DNA of 13,299 nucleotides from Pseudocercospora fijiensis CIRAD86 (taxonomy: Eukaryota > Ascomycota > Dothideomycetes > Mycosphaerellales > Mycosphaerellaceae), in the NCBI RefSeq assembly GCF_000340215.1, contig NW_006921550.1:596127-609425 (forward strand), read 5' to 3'. This document shows, in pieces, positions 1-10,766 of the stretch. The notes beneath the pieces were generated by a model. It searched no databases. It was not told the origin of the DNA and worked only from the letters and a program-made list of their open reading frames with translations. The position numbers and the translations under genes are program-made. Within the stretch, counting starts at the first letter, position 1. Each line of letters opens with the position of its first letter.

Positions 1-1112
1 TCTTGCCTAGACCTCTTTTATAGCACTTAGCTAGGTTGCTTCTATACCTAGCTACCCTAGCTTATTGTGTATCTTTTTAGTATATTAATTCTAGCTTCCT
101 TTGCCTTCCTAGCTACCTATATTCTTATAGGGCATTCCTTCGCCTAAGAGGGGTGTCTTTTAGTATAGTATATATATCTTGCTTCTCCCTTATATACTTT
201 GCATTCTTTAACCTAGTAATCCCTTATATAATAGGAGCAGGTATCGGTTGTCTTTGTATACTTAGCTACTAAGTGTCCGTAGTATTAACATTTAAAGCAC
301 TATATTATCCTATAGTTGCTTCTATATATCTCTGTTTCTAATCTTTTAAAGTCCTAGAACAACCCCTAGTCTAGCACTATATTGGCTTATTCTATACTCC
401 CTACCTAGATAATTAGGGAAGACTGCTTTTTAGTCTCTTCGATTTTCCTTTTAATCTATACCACTTTTGTAATCTTTAGGCCTAGGTATATAGCTTGGTT
501 TTGTCTCTATAGGCTCTTAATATCCTATTCTTCCTTAAAGCTTCTTGTTATACTATAGGCTATAATTATAAATTACTATTAGGAGACCTTTACTGTTTTC
601 CCTATCTTAGTTGTCTATTCTTTTTATATTTCTAGCTTCTTTTTGTCCTACTCTTGTACTATAAACAGCTTAATTACCCCTTTACCTTCGTTCCTAGCCC
701 TAATTACCTCTTTAACTGCAATTCTTTCTATAATCTCTTTTCCTATAAGTCCTTAGATTTCCTTTTGCTCCTATAGGTCCGTAATATAGACTCTAACTAC
801 TATCCTCGGGGGTTTTAGCGCCTCCTAACTAGCTACTACTGCCTAGGTGCGGTAGTTTAGGCTTATCTCCTATTGTTTCTTCGTAATCTTTGCTACGACT
901 ATATTAGCTACCTTTATAATTACGTAGCTTACCTAGTTATAGATTGCTTTTAGTCCTCTAAGGAGTTCTAAGATTATTATCCTATATACCCTCTTAGGGG
1001 TTCTTCTATCTTCCGCCTTTAGTACCTCCTCTACCCTCGTATATAGTGCTTTCTATTCGTCCTCCCTTCCTTCTTAACTATCTTCCCTTCGTCTCTAATT
1101 ATTCGCTACTAT
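1..1112 (-). pseudogene. LINE ORF1 (gag-like), RIP-degraded, first copy, cut by window edge
   Basis: This is the first roughly 370 codons of a non-LTR retrotransposon ORF1, which in the family codes for a nucleic-acid-binding protein that coats the element RNA. It matches 4918-6029 at a constant offset of 4917 with no net indel, and the differences seen are transitions. Near 258-299 a CCHC zinc knuckle reads C-F-K-C-stop-Y-Y-G-H-L-V-A-K-Y: the last Cys is now Tyr and a Gln is now a stop. The other copy kept that Cys but lost the His, so the two decayed independently. The N-terminal frame opens ATA GTA GCG at 1112, probably an old ATG. The 41 bases upstream (1113-1153) stay open in the same frame, so the real start could lie further out. 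The C-terminal end lies beyond the window. Confidence 0.8.
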
Positions 1113-1153
1113 TTTAAACCCGCCCTTCTTGCTACTTGTTTTAAGGATACTAT
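1113..1153. other. 41-bp spacer between adjacent LINE copies
   Basis: These bases separate the 3' end of one LINE copy (1154) from the ORF1 start region of the next (1112). At the equivalent junction of the other copy (6029/8207) they are absent, and a 2177-bp hAT fragment stands there instead. On the minus strand they read open in frame with ORF1, so they may be extra 5' sequence of that copy rather than host DNA. No target-site duplication is evident. Confidence 0.5.
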
Positions 1154-1190
1154 TAGTAGAGTATATAGATAGATAGATATTTCATTTGCC
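1154..1190 (-). repeat. LINE 3' tail with GATA/TATC simple repeat
   Basis: On the plus strand the LINE edge reads TAGTAGAGTATATA followed by three GATA-type units (GATAGATAGATA). On the element strand this is its last sequence. The same tail ends the third LINE copy at 8207, and homology stops at its edge in both places, so it marks the 3' terminus. Simple-repeat tails in place of poly(A) are known in several LINE clades. Confidence 0.55.
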
Positions 1191-3713
1191 TATTGTAGTG
1201 CCTTTCGGCCTATATAGGTCTGTTTCTATGTATTGTTTTAGGTAGGAAACTAACTTAGTTAGTAAAAACCTCCCTCCTGTCCTATTTATAAGTGTTGATC
1301 TTCCTTATTTCCTTATTCTCCTTCCTCTAGGATATACTAGTGTTATAGTTATTACCCTCTAACTACCTTGCCTACTACCCTGCCCTTCTTTCCCCCTCTT
1401 CTTCCCTCCTTCTTATCTACTCCTTAGTTTCCCTTACTAGTACGAATTGTTATACAAATCCCTATTTAATAATCCACTTTACTATCCTCTTTAGGTCTTC
1501 TTTGCTCTAGATTAGCTTGTCGTATTCCCTTTCTATTGCTTTTAGTCTCTAATTACTTCTACCTTCTAACTATTAAAGGTAGACTAGCAGTATATACTTA
1601 GGGTTCTAAGATTAGTAGCTATATTAGTAAGCCCTACTTTCAATTCCTAGGACGTTTCTTCTAAATAGGTAAGATCTGAATCTAATATGTTTAGATCTAA
1701 TTTAGATAGCTAGGCTTGCCTCGGCCCTATTTAGGTCCTTATAGAGCTAGTAGTTATATTAACTAAATTTGATTAGTGCCTTTAGGGTTCCTAGTCTAAC
1801 TTGTGTTTTATTCTATTCCTGCTTCTATAGGTATCTAGCAATTGATTCTACTAGGCTTTGTTTCTCTCCCTTTAGTTTGTCTTCCTTTAGCCTTATATTT
1901 AGTCCCTAAAGCTCTTTCTCTAGCATTTCTCTTATTAAGACTCTATATTGCTCTAGGTCTTTAACTTTCTAGGGAGTTATTTATAGTCTATCTCGCCTCC
2001 TAGTCCTAATATACTAGGCTTTAATTTTGTCTAGTGCCTTTTAAATAGTCTATTAGGCTAGGTATTCTATTGTCTTTGCTATATATTAGTGTCTTAGTCC
2101 CTTAAAGTATTGTTTAACTAGTAGGATCCCTAATTCTATTTCTACTACCCTTGTTAGTATAGTTTTGTATACTCCTAGGATTTTCTTTAGGCTTTAGGTT
2201 TAGGACCTGCTAACTAGTTGTTCAATCCTCTTTAGTATTTTTTCCTAGGCTGTCTATATCTATACTCTATATAGCATTACTAGCTTAACAATTGCTTTAT
2301 ATATAACTTTAGCTTTCTCGAATATAGCCCCCTATATAGAGGCTATAAGCCTATTAATAGATTGTATATTAGTATCTGCCCTCTACTTTGCCTTCTTTAC
2401 TTATAGTCCCTAATTTAGTTTTAGATCTAGCTAGATCCCTAGTACCCTAAGCTCTACTAATAGTTAGGTTTCAAAGCCTTAGATAGTGATTAATTGCTTT
2501 ATATTATAGGTTGATTTAGCCTTGCTAAAGTAGATAAGCTAGTACTTTTCTAGAGCGAATTTTGCTCTATGCCTCCTTACCTATTTTTTATACTCCTAGT
2601 ACTTCTCTTCTAGGATCTTACAGTTAGTTTCTATTATCTTAGACTAGGCTAGGATGTTCGTATTATCTACAAACCCTAATGCTAATATATTCTTTGATTC
2701 TAGGAGTGGAAGTAGGTCTGCTATAAAGATAAAGAAGAGGATTAGGGAGAGTATTAATCCTTAGGGGATTCCCTTTTTAGTTAGTATTAGGTCTAATTTG
2801 AATTTGCCTAGAATAAGCTATATTAATCTTTCCTATAGGAAGGACTAGATAAATTGGACTATCTAGTTTAGTATAGCTTTCTGTTTAAGTATATATAGGA
2901 GCCTTTTATAGGAGATATTGTTAAAGGCTCCTAAGATATTAAGGGAGAGGAGGGTTGCTACCTAGTTCTAACTATAGTGCTAGATATACTTAATCTGTTC
3001 TATAATTAGTTCTATAGCTATTAGTATTAACCTCTTCTTTCTTCCTCCTATCTAGCCTTTAGAAAGGATATTCCTTTCCTCGGCAAAGGTTATTAGCCTT
3101 TTAGCGACAATTTTTTCTAGTACCTTGCCTATTATATTAAGTAGGGCTATTAGTCTATAGGCCTTAAGCTGTATATAGTCTTCCTTCTAGGGCTTCCTTA
3201 GCACTACTATTAGGGACTTCCTAAATAGTCTTAGGTAGTGTCCTAGTACTAGGCTTTATAAAAAGATATTAGCTAGTGCTAGGGCTAGCCCCTTCCTATA
3301 TGCTTTTAGAAGTTTGTTATAGATCTTGTCTTCTCCTAGTGCCTTATTACCTAGAATTTTCTTTAGGATCCTTTTAATAGTTTCGGGTTTAACCTAGGTA
3401 TCTCCTAGTATGCCTAGTAGTAGAGTCTCCTATTCTATCTCCCTTATATCTAATAGGTCTGTTTATACTTTTCTATAGAAGAAGTATTAGCCTAGGGCTC
3501 TTACTTTCCCTTCTATTATAGTCTATATTTGTCCTTATTAGTCTATAATGTCCGGGAATTGTAGTAGTATATCCTTATCCTATTTAGGTCTCCTTGCCTA
3601 TTTAGCTATCCTCTATATTTCCTCTAGTTTCTTTATAATTATTCCTATTATAGATCTCTATTCTTGTATCTTATCTTTCTTAATCTAGATCTTCTTTTCC
3701 TAGTAGGCTTTGT
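1154..3713. repeat. Long direct repeat, unit 1 (pairs with 8207-10766)
   Basis: This stretch matches 8207-10766 at a constant offset of 7053. I checked the offset at both ends and at the GTAGGATCCC site (2121 and 9174). Differences seen are almost all C/T or G/A. It covers the RT core and C-terminal part of LINE ORF2. Confidence 0.9.
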
Positions 3714-4737
3714 TATAGTTGTCCTATACTTCCTAGGTATAGGTTTATATCTACTGCCTCCTAGCCTTCCTTGCTACTTTAACCTTCCTTATATACTTAC
3801 TAGTCTAGTATAGTTACTAGTATAGTGAATGTTTCTTTACTAGGGTATACTTTCTAGCTACCTGTTTTAGGATTCCTATTAGTTCTTCTACTGCTTTATT
3901 AATATCCTCTAGTCTTAGTAGGTGCTTTATTAAGAGTTCCTCTAGTTTTAGGTCCCTTTCTAGTTCCTCCCTAATCCTGCCCTATTAGGTACCCTTCTAG
4001 TTAAGCTTCTCCTCTAGTTCCCTTTCCTAGTTAGCTTAGATATTTAGCTCAATCTATACCGGGAAGTAGTCTAATAATTCTTCTAGTTCCTAGTTGACCC
4101 TATATCTTATAATCCTATTCCTAATCTAATATAATACAAAGTATAGGTCTAGTGTGCTACTGCTTCCTCTTGCCTCCTAAGTAATTAGTCCCTTTAGGGT
4201 AACAATTTCTATTCCTTCCCTCTCTAATATATTAATTAGTCTTCCTACTAGGAAGTAGTAAGCTAGGGTAAAGTCTAAGCCTTAGAGGGGGTAGTAGAGG
4301 TTGAAATCCTTAAGTAGGATTTAGTAGGTGTTCCCCTAGATAACTCTAGGTAGTCTTTCTAGGGTTTTTAGTTAGGTACTGCTTCTTAAGTCTGGTAGTA
4401 GGTTGTATATATAGTAGACTTGGAGTGTACCTTAGGATATCTCTACTTGAACTAATATTAGGTCCCTATCCTCCTATAGTATAGCCTACTAGGTTTCTAT
4501 ATCTATCTCCTTACTAATATAGATATATATCCTTAGGGCTCCCTAGTTATAGATAATTAGGTAGTATCTTAGGTCTTTAACTGTTGCTAGTCTCTTTATA
4601 TATAGGTTAAGCTAGGGCTCTTAGATTGCAATAATATAATGTTCTTTTAAGTTTAGTACTTAAAGGAAGCTCCTCTATACCTTGTCTTTACTCTTGTTGA
4701 TATTGTACTATATAATATTTAGTAATGTTGCAATGTT

Positions 4738-4742
4738 TATTA
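4738..4742 (-). promoter_or_regulatory. ORF1 stop / ORF2 start overlap (TAATA, formerly TAATG)
   Basis: On the element strand the ORF1 frame ends at TAA (4742-4740), and the first base-sharing codon of the ORF2 frame is ATA (4740-4738). Restoring the RIP-type change TpG to TpA gives TAATG. Such stop-start overlaps are used in some LINEs for coupled termination and reinitiation. The two frames were fixed independently: ORF1 from its knuckle and N-terminal regions, ORF2 from the endonuclease and FVDN motifs. Confidence 0.55.
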
Positions 4743-6029
4743 GGTTTCATCTATATTATTTCCCTATAAGTTTTCCTTTAGTCTTCCCTTACTTTAGACT
4801 AATATTTGACTAAGCTTTATCTGCCCTGCTTCCTTTCCTATAATGTTAAGGTATCTTAGTCTCCCTAGTTGCTAGTAACTCTCTTATGCTAGTAAGGCCC
4901 TAAATGTAAACCTATTATCTTGCCTAGACCTCTTTTATAGTACTTAGCTAGGTTGCTTCTGTACCTAGCTGCCCTAGCTTGTTATATATCTTTTTAGTGT
5001 ATTGATTCTAGCTTCCTTTGCTTTCCTAGCTGCCTATATTCTTACTAGGTATTCCTTCGCCTAAGAGGGGTGTCTTTTAGTATAGTATATATATCTTGCT
5101 TCTCCCTTATATACTTTGCATTCTTTAACCTAGTGCTCCCCTATATAATAGGAGTAGGTGTTAGTTGTCTTTGTACATTTAGCTACTAAGTATCTATAGT
5201 ATTGACATTTAAAGCACTGTATTATCCTATAGTTGCTTCTATATATCTCTGTTTCTAATCTTTTAAAGTCCTAGAACAACCCCTAGTCTAGTACTATATT
5301 AGCCTACTCTGCACTCCCTACCTAGATAATTAGGGAAGACTGCTTCTTAGTCTCTTCGATTTTCCTTTTAATCTATACTACTTTTATAATCTTTAGGCCT
5401 AGATATATAGCTTAGTTTTGTCTCTATAGGCTCTTAATATCCTATTCTTCCTTAAAGCTTCTTATTATACTATAGGCTATAATTATAAATTGCTATTAGG
5501 AGACCTTTGCTATTTTCCCTATCTTAGTTGTCTATTCTTTTTATGTTTCTAGCTTCTTTTTGTCCTACTCTTGTACTATAAATAGCTTGATTACCCCTTT
5601 ACCTTCGTTCCTAGCCCTAATTACCTCTTTAACTATAATTCTTTCTATAATCTCTTTCCCTATAAGTCCTTAGATTTCCTTTTGCTCCCGTAGGTCCGTA
5701 ATATAGACTCGAACTACTATCCTCGGGGGTTTTAGCGCCTCCTAACTAGCTACTACTGCCTAGGTGCGGTAGTTTAGGCTTATCTCCTATTGTTTCTTCG
5801 TAATCTTTGCTACGACTATATTAGCTACCTTTGTAATTACGTAGCTTGCCTAGTTGTAGATTGCTTTTAGTCCTCTAAGGAGTTCTAAAATTATTATCCT
5901 ATATGCCCTCTTAGGGGTTCTTCTATCTTCTACCTTTAGCACCTCCTCTATCCTAGTATATAGTGCTTTCTATTCGTCCTCCCTTCCTTCTTAACTGTCT
6001 TCCCTTCGTCTCTAATTGTTCGCTGCTAT
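4740..6029 (-). pseudogene. LINE ORF1 (gag-like, three zinc knuckles), RIP-degraded
   Basis: The frame spans 430 codons including the stop. It opens ATA GCA GCG AAC at 6029, taken as a former ATG, and ends TAA at 4740. The middle is rich in Lys, Glu and Gln (about 5400-5600), as in coiled-coil ORF1 regions. The C-terminal third has three zinc-knuckle remnants. The first (5216-5175) is C-F-K-C-x4-Y-x4-C with His changed to Tyr. The second has both leading Cys changed to Tyr but keeps G-E-H and K-E-C. The third ends K-R-H-P-S with its Cys changed to Tyr. Stops sit where Gln or Trp would be. The role in the family is RNA binding and particle formation. It directly precedes ORF2, and its 5' edge abuts the truncated hAT gene. 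Confidence 0.82.
4918..6029. repeat. Long direct repeat (pairs with 1-1112)
   Basis: This stretch is colinear with 1-1112 at offset 4917 across the whole segment, with transition differences only where I compared. It covers codons 1 to about 370 of LINE ORF1. The repeat may continue leftward past 4918, because the partner runs off the window. Confidence 0.9.
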
Positions 6030-8083
6030 CGCTCTTCTAAGTATAAGGTTGCTAATATAGATAGCCAATCTCGAGCTATATTATAAATAATAGGTAGTCT
6101 ATACTCTATACTTCTATAATAATCTTCTAGTAAATTTCTATTATTTCTATCTTTCGGTACTCTAGGCTCGGATAAGTAGGTCTCTAACTCGTCCGTTTCT
6201 AATCGTACTTTATTATCTTTAATATAGAATTCGTCGTCGTCGCTATCGTTATTATTCGTTCTAGAACTACTAGCAACCGTAACTTGCGATTCGTTATAAA
6301 TATCTGTACGGCCTCTAGTATTATTATACTCGCTTTTATAACTATTATATATTTCTCTTAGGTAATCTTTTACTTCGTCTATTATAATAGAGCTAAAGTT
6401 AAGTAGATGACTTTCTAAAACTTGTAACTTAAAACACGGATTTAGAACCGTTATAACTAGTAAGTCTTTTAGTTTATTAAATGTAACTGTTTTACTATTA
6501 CTATCTAAAACGGTCGTATCTTTAATAGGATAATACTCTAAGGCTTTTGTAATAGCCTGTTCTACTCCGTATTTTAGAAACGGATTAGCTTTAACACTAG
6601 GGTTTTCTAAGGTCTTTTCTAAACTCCTTATAATTTTAAATATTTCTAATATAGTCTTTGATATAGTCTCGTAGTCTCGGGCTTGAAATAGCTTAGTAGG
6701 ATGTTTAAATATCTCTAGAATATCTCTTAATATAATAAGATAGTCGAACTCTTCGTTACTAATAGTAAAATTATCTATATTTAAGCTACGTCTCTGTTTA
6801 TTAGGTAATCTAGTAGCGGTATCTAAGACTTTATTAATTTCACTAAAATGATATATTATACTAGTAATCATATTATATTTAGATAGCCATCTAGTAACAT
6901 TATCGCCTTTAAGCCTCTCGGAACCTCCTTTAGTATTATATAGCTTTTTATTCTCTTTTACTACTCGACTAAAAGTGTTTTTTAGAAAGTGATTTGTTTT
7001 AAAAGCTCTAATAATCTTTCGTAAGTTATTAGGTAGTATTTTCATACTAGAAGTAAAAGAATAAGTAGGATTATTTTTAATTATATTATCTATAGTATTT
7101 ATAAAGGCTTTACTTGTATTAGGTATAAAAAAGCAATATAATAGAATAGAGTTACTTATTAAATTAATGATATGTGCTACGCACCTTATATCTACGATAT
7201 AATTACCCTATTGCTGTTTATATTCGGATTTAATTTGTGAAACTAAGGTATTAATAGGGCTAGCGTTATCCCTAGTTACTCCTAGAATCCTATTTCTAAT
7301 ACTATATTGTTGAAGTAGGCTATCTAATTCTTTAAATAAAAAATCTCCGGTATAGGACGTAGCGCTATTTAATACTTCAAATCCGATTAAATAACTCTCT
7401 AATTTAAATTTTTTATTTATAAAATGTAAGGTAATACCTAAATAATCGTTACTATTATTAGGAGAGTTCCATTCGTCGAAGGTTAACGAGAATCTACTAG
7501 TATTTTTATTTACAATTCGTATACATTTCTCAATTTCCTTATTATAAAAAGTATTAAAAGCTTTAGTAATAAGATATCTAGAAGGTAGCTCGTCTATTTC
7601 ACTATTTAAATAATTTAGTAGGTTAAAAAAGCTCTTACTTTGAACTATAGTAAATGGCTCGTTATTATTAATGATAAATAGTAATAGTAATCTTGTAAAT
7701 TCGTCGGTATTAAATAAACTATAACTTTTTCGCTTTCTAAGATTAGGTACTGTCTCTATACTTAGATGCTTATCTAAAGTAGTCTGACTATTATTTGAAG
7801 TATTATTATCGTTATTATCGCTATTATAATCGGAATCCTTAGACGTAAGTATATCTTTATGTTTTTGACTATAGTGGTTATATAGATTACTCGTGTTAAA
7901 AGGCCAGGTTCTATTCTTATAGATATAATTATATATAGTACAAGAAATTGTAAAGGTCCGTACTTTATTTTCAATATAGGGATCTAAAGTATAAGTAAAA
8001 AGCCGTTCCCTAATAGGAGGCGGCGCGTCTTTAAGCGCCGGTAATTTAGCGTCCGGGGTATTAAAATTAAATCTAGGAGGCAT
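6026..8083 (-). pseudogene. hAT-family transposase, one internal stop, C-terminus truncated
   Basis: This DNA transposase frame has 685 codons from ATG at 8083, with a single in-frame TAG at 7210-7208 (codon 292). A BED-type zinc finger lies at residues 44-75: C48, then Y51 where the second Cys belongs (TGC to TAC, RIP-type), W60, H70 and H75. Catalytic candidates are D203 in L-T-F-D-E-W-N and D272 in G-V-T-R-D-N-A-S. Just after the stop, R-C-V-A-H-I-I-N-L (about 300-308) is a hallmark hAT motif. The dimerization domain starts near 630 (D-E-L-E-T-Y-L) and reaches I-A-R-D-W-L-S-I and L-E-E-R at 685, where the usual V-F-S continuation is replaced by LINE sequence. An acidic Asp/Asn stretch lies between the catalytic and dimerization parts. 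Few Met remain, yet most Gln and Trp codons survive, so it is far less damaged than the LINEs. Confidence 0.88.
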
Positions 8084-8206
8084 ATTTAAGACAATTATTA
8101 AGATTTATAATTATTCTAGGTATAAGATATTATATATATATAAAGACTAATAGAATAATAAATGATAGTTTTTTTTAATATTAGTAGTATATAAGAGTTA
8201 AGTATA
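6030..8206 (-). mobile_element. hAT DNA transposon fragment between two LINE copies
   Basis: The 2177 bases sit exactly between the 5' edge of one LINE (6029) and the 3' edge of another (8207). They hold the transposase frame and about 120 bases upstream of it. The left side is cut inside the dimerization domain, so that terminal inverted repeat is missing. At the right side I could not recognise a hAT terminus or an 8-bp duplication, so it may be truncated there too. Confidence 0.75.
8084..8206 (-). other. 5' leader region of the hAT gene
   Basis: This AT-rich stretch lies upstream of the transposase ATG and contains a TATATATATA run near 8131-8140 and an eight-T run near 8169-8176. The run of alternating T and A could serve as a TATA element about 50 bases upstream of the ATG, but nothing proves it. 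It ends abruptly at the LINE 3' tail. Confidence 0.35.
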
Positions 8207-10766
8207 TAGTAGAGTATATAGATAGATAGATATTTCATTTGCCTATTATAGTGCCTTTCGGCCTATATAGGTCTGTTTCTATATATTGTTTTAGGTAGGA
8301 AACCAACTTAGTTAGTAAAAACCTCCCTCCTATCCTATTTATAAGTATTGATCTTCCTCGTTTCCTTGTTTTCCTTCCTCTAGGGTATACTAGTATTATA
8401 GTTGTTACCCTCTAACTACCTTACCTACTGCCCTGCCCTTCTTTCCCCCTCTTCTTCCCTCCTTCTTATCTACTCCTCGGTTTCCCTTACTAGTACGAAT
8501 TGTTATATAAATCCCTATTTAATAATCTACTTTACTATCCTCTTTAGGTCTTCTTTACTCTAGATTAGCTTATCGTATTCCCTTTCTATTGCTTTTAGTC
8601 TCTAATCACTTCTGCCTTCTAACTATTAAAGGTAGACTAGCAGTATATACTTAGGATTCTGAGATTAGTAGCTATATTAGCAAGCTCTGCTTTTAATTCC
8701 TAGGACGTTTCTTCTAAACAGGTAAGATCTAAGTCTAATGTATTTAGATCTAATTTAGATAGCTAGGCTTGCCTCGGCCCTATTTAGGTCCTTATAGAGC
8801 TAGTAGTTATATTGACTAAATTTAATTAGTGCCTTTAGGGTTCCTAGTCTAACTTGTGTTTTATTCTATTCCTACTCCTATAGGTATCTAGCAATTGATT
8901 CTACTAAGCTTTGTTTCTCTCCCTTTAGCTTGTCTTCCTTTAGCCTTATATTTAGTCCCTAAAGCTCTTTCTCTAGCATTTCTCTTATTAAGACTCTATA
9001 TTGCTCTAGGTCTTTAACTTTCTAGGGAGTTATTTATAGTCTGTCTCGCCTCTTAGTCCTAATATACTAGGCTTTTATCTTGTCTATTACCTTTTAGATA
9101 GTCTATTAGGCTAGGTATTCTATTGTCTTTGCTATATATTAGTGTCTTAGTCCCTTAAAGTATTGTTTAACTAGTAGGATCCCTAATTCTATTTCTACTA
9201 CCCTTATTAGTATAGTTTTGTATGCTCCTAGGATTTTCTTTAGGCTTTAGGTTTAGGACCTACTAATTGGTTGCTTAATCCTCTTTAGTGTTTTCTCTTA
9301 GGCTGTCTATATCTATACTCTATATAGCATTGCTAGCTTAATAATTGCTTTATATATAACTTTAGCTTTCTCGAATGTAGCCCCCTATATAGAGGCTATA
9401 AGCCTATTAATGGATTGTATATTAGCATCTGCCTTCTACTTTGCCTTCTTTACTTATAGTCCCTAATTCAGTTTTGGATCTAGCTAGATCCCTAGTACCC
9501 TAAGCTCTGCTAATAGTTGGGTTTTAAAGCCTTAGATAGTAATTAATTGCTTTATATTATAGGTTGATTTAGCCTTACTAAAGTGGATAAGCTAGTACTT
9601 TTCTAGGGCGAATTTTGCTCTATACCTCCTTGCCTATTTTTTATACTCCTAGTACTTCTCTTCTAGGATCTTATAGTTGGTTTCTATTATCTTAGACTAG
9701 GCTAGGATGTTTATATTATCTACAAACCCTAATACTAATATGTTTTTTAATTCTAGGAGTAGGAGTAGGTCTACTATAAAGATAAGGAAGAGGATTAGGG
9801 AGAGTATTAATCCTTAGGGGATTCCCTTTTTAGTTAGTATTAGGTCTGATTTGAATTTGCCTAGAATAAGCTATATTAATCTTTCCTATAGGAAGGACTA
9901 AATAAATTAGACTATCTAGTTTAGTATAGCTTTCTATTTAAGTATATATAGGAGCCTTTTATAGGAGATATTATTAAAGGCTCCTAAGATATCGAGGGAG
10001 AGGAGGGTTGCTACCTAGTTTTAACTATAGTGCTAGATATGCTTAATCTGTTCTATAATTAGTTCTATAGCTATTAGTATTAACCTCTTCTTTCTTCCTC
10101 CTATCTAGCCTTTAGGAAGGATATTCCTTTCCTCGGTAAAGGTTATTAGCCTTTTAGCGACAATTTTTTCTAGCACCTTGCCTATTATATTAAGTAGGGC
10201 TATTAGTCTATAGGCCTTAAGCTATATATAGTCTTCCTTCTAGGGCTTCCTTAGTACTACTGTTAGGGACTTCCTAAATAGTCTTAGGTAGTAGCCTAGT
10301 GCTAGGCTTTATAAAAAGATATTAGCTAGTACTAGGGCTAGCCCCTTCCTATATGCTTTTAGAAGTTTGTTATAGATCTTATCTTCTCCTAGTGCCTTAT
10401 TGCCTAGAATTTTCTTTAGGATCCTTTTAATAGTTTCGGGTTTAACCTAGGTGTCTCTTAGTGTGCCTAGTAGTAGAGTCTCTTATTCTTTCTCCTTTAT
10501 ATCTAATAGGTCTACTTATACTTTTCTATAGAAGAAGTATTAGCCTAGGGCTCTTACTTTCCCTTCTATTATAGTCTATATTTGTCCTTATTAGTCTATA
10601 ATGTTAGGGAATTGTAGTAGTATATCCTTGTCCTATTTAGGTCTCCTTACCTATTTAGCTATCCTCTATATCTCCTCTAGTTTCTTTATAATTATTCCTA
10701 TTATAGATCTCTATTCTTGTATCTTGTCTTTCTTAATCTAGATCTTCTTTTCCTAGTAGGCTTTGC
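8207..10766 (-). pseudogene. LINE ORF2 fragment (RT and C-terminal part), RIP-degraded
   Basis: This is the third LINE piece, matching 3713 down to 1154 of the complete unit. It covers about codon 343 of ORF2 to the end and the GATA/TATC 3' tail (8207-8240). The RT core again reads F-V-D-N (near 9715-9726), the same Asp to Asn change as the other copy. Many TAG/TAA codons cross the frame, and differences from the other copy run both ways between C/T and G/A. The 5' third, including the endonuclease, is missing: at 10766 the homology stops and a hAT-like terminus begins. The removed part does not reappear in the rest of the window. Confidence 0.85.

Larger units (their letters stand above)
1153..4740 (-). 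pseudogene. LINE ORF2: endonuclease-reverse transcriptase, RIP-degraded
   Basis: ORF2 of the family nicks the target and reverse-transcribes the element RNA onto it. The frame runs about 1195 codons without a net frameshift between the landmarks checked. Near the N-terminus (about 4710-4550) an APE-type endonuclease start is readable: Q-Y-N, then K-S-K-D-K-V, then I-A-I-Q-E-P-W (Q and W now stops). The reverse transcriptase core is at 2662-2673, codons 690-693, and reads F-V-D-N instead of F-V-D-D, so a catalytic Asp is lost through GAT to AAT in a TpG context. Around 1620-1740 the C-terminal segment S-L-A-I-Q-I-R-S and L-F-R-R-N-V typical of these ORF2 proteins is readable. I saw no clear RNase H motif. 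The start is a former ATG (ATA, 4740-4738) overlapping the ORF1 stop. The frame closes at TAA 1155-1153, at the edge of the repeat. Confidence 0.82.
1154..6029 (-). mobile_element. Tad1-like LINE, complete ORF1-ORF2 unit, RIP-inactivated
   Basis: A 4876-bp unit reads on the minus strand as ORF1 (6029 to 4740) and then ORF2 (4740 to about 1153), the usual order of fungal Tad1/CgT1-type elements. Its limits are defined by where homology to the other copies stops: 6029 pairs with 1112 at the 5' side, and 1154 pairs with 8207 at the 3' side. No long terminal repeats are seen, and the 3' end carries a short GATA/TATC simple repeat rather than poly(A). Every domain is crossed by TAG/TAA codons where Gln or Trp is expected, so the unit cannot be autonomous. 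Clade placement rests on motif recall, not on a tree. Confidence 0.78.

Noticed and set aside
7774..7974. 66-codon minus-strand reading frame
   Set aside because: It lies wholly inside the hAT transposase frame in another phase and is a low-complexity run of Ile, Arg and Leu: a shadow frame.
1..10766. LTR retrotransposon
   Set aside because: The long direct repeats are parts of LINE coding sequence (ORF1, and RT/C-terminal ORF2), not non-coding LTRs. No integrase or protease motif was seen, and the endonuclease is APE-type.
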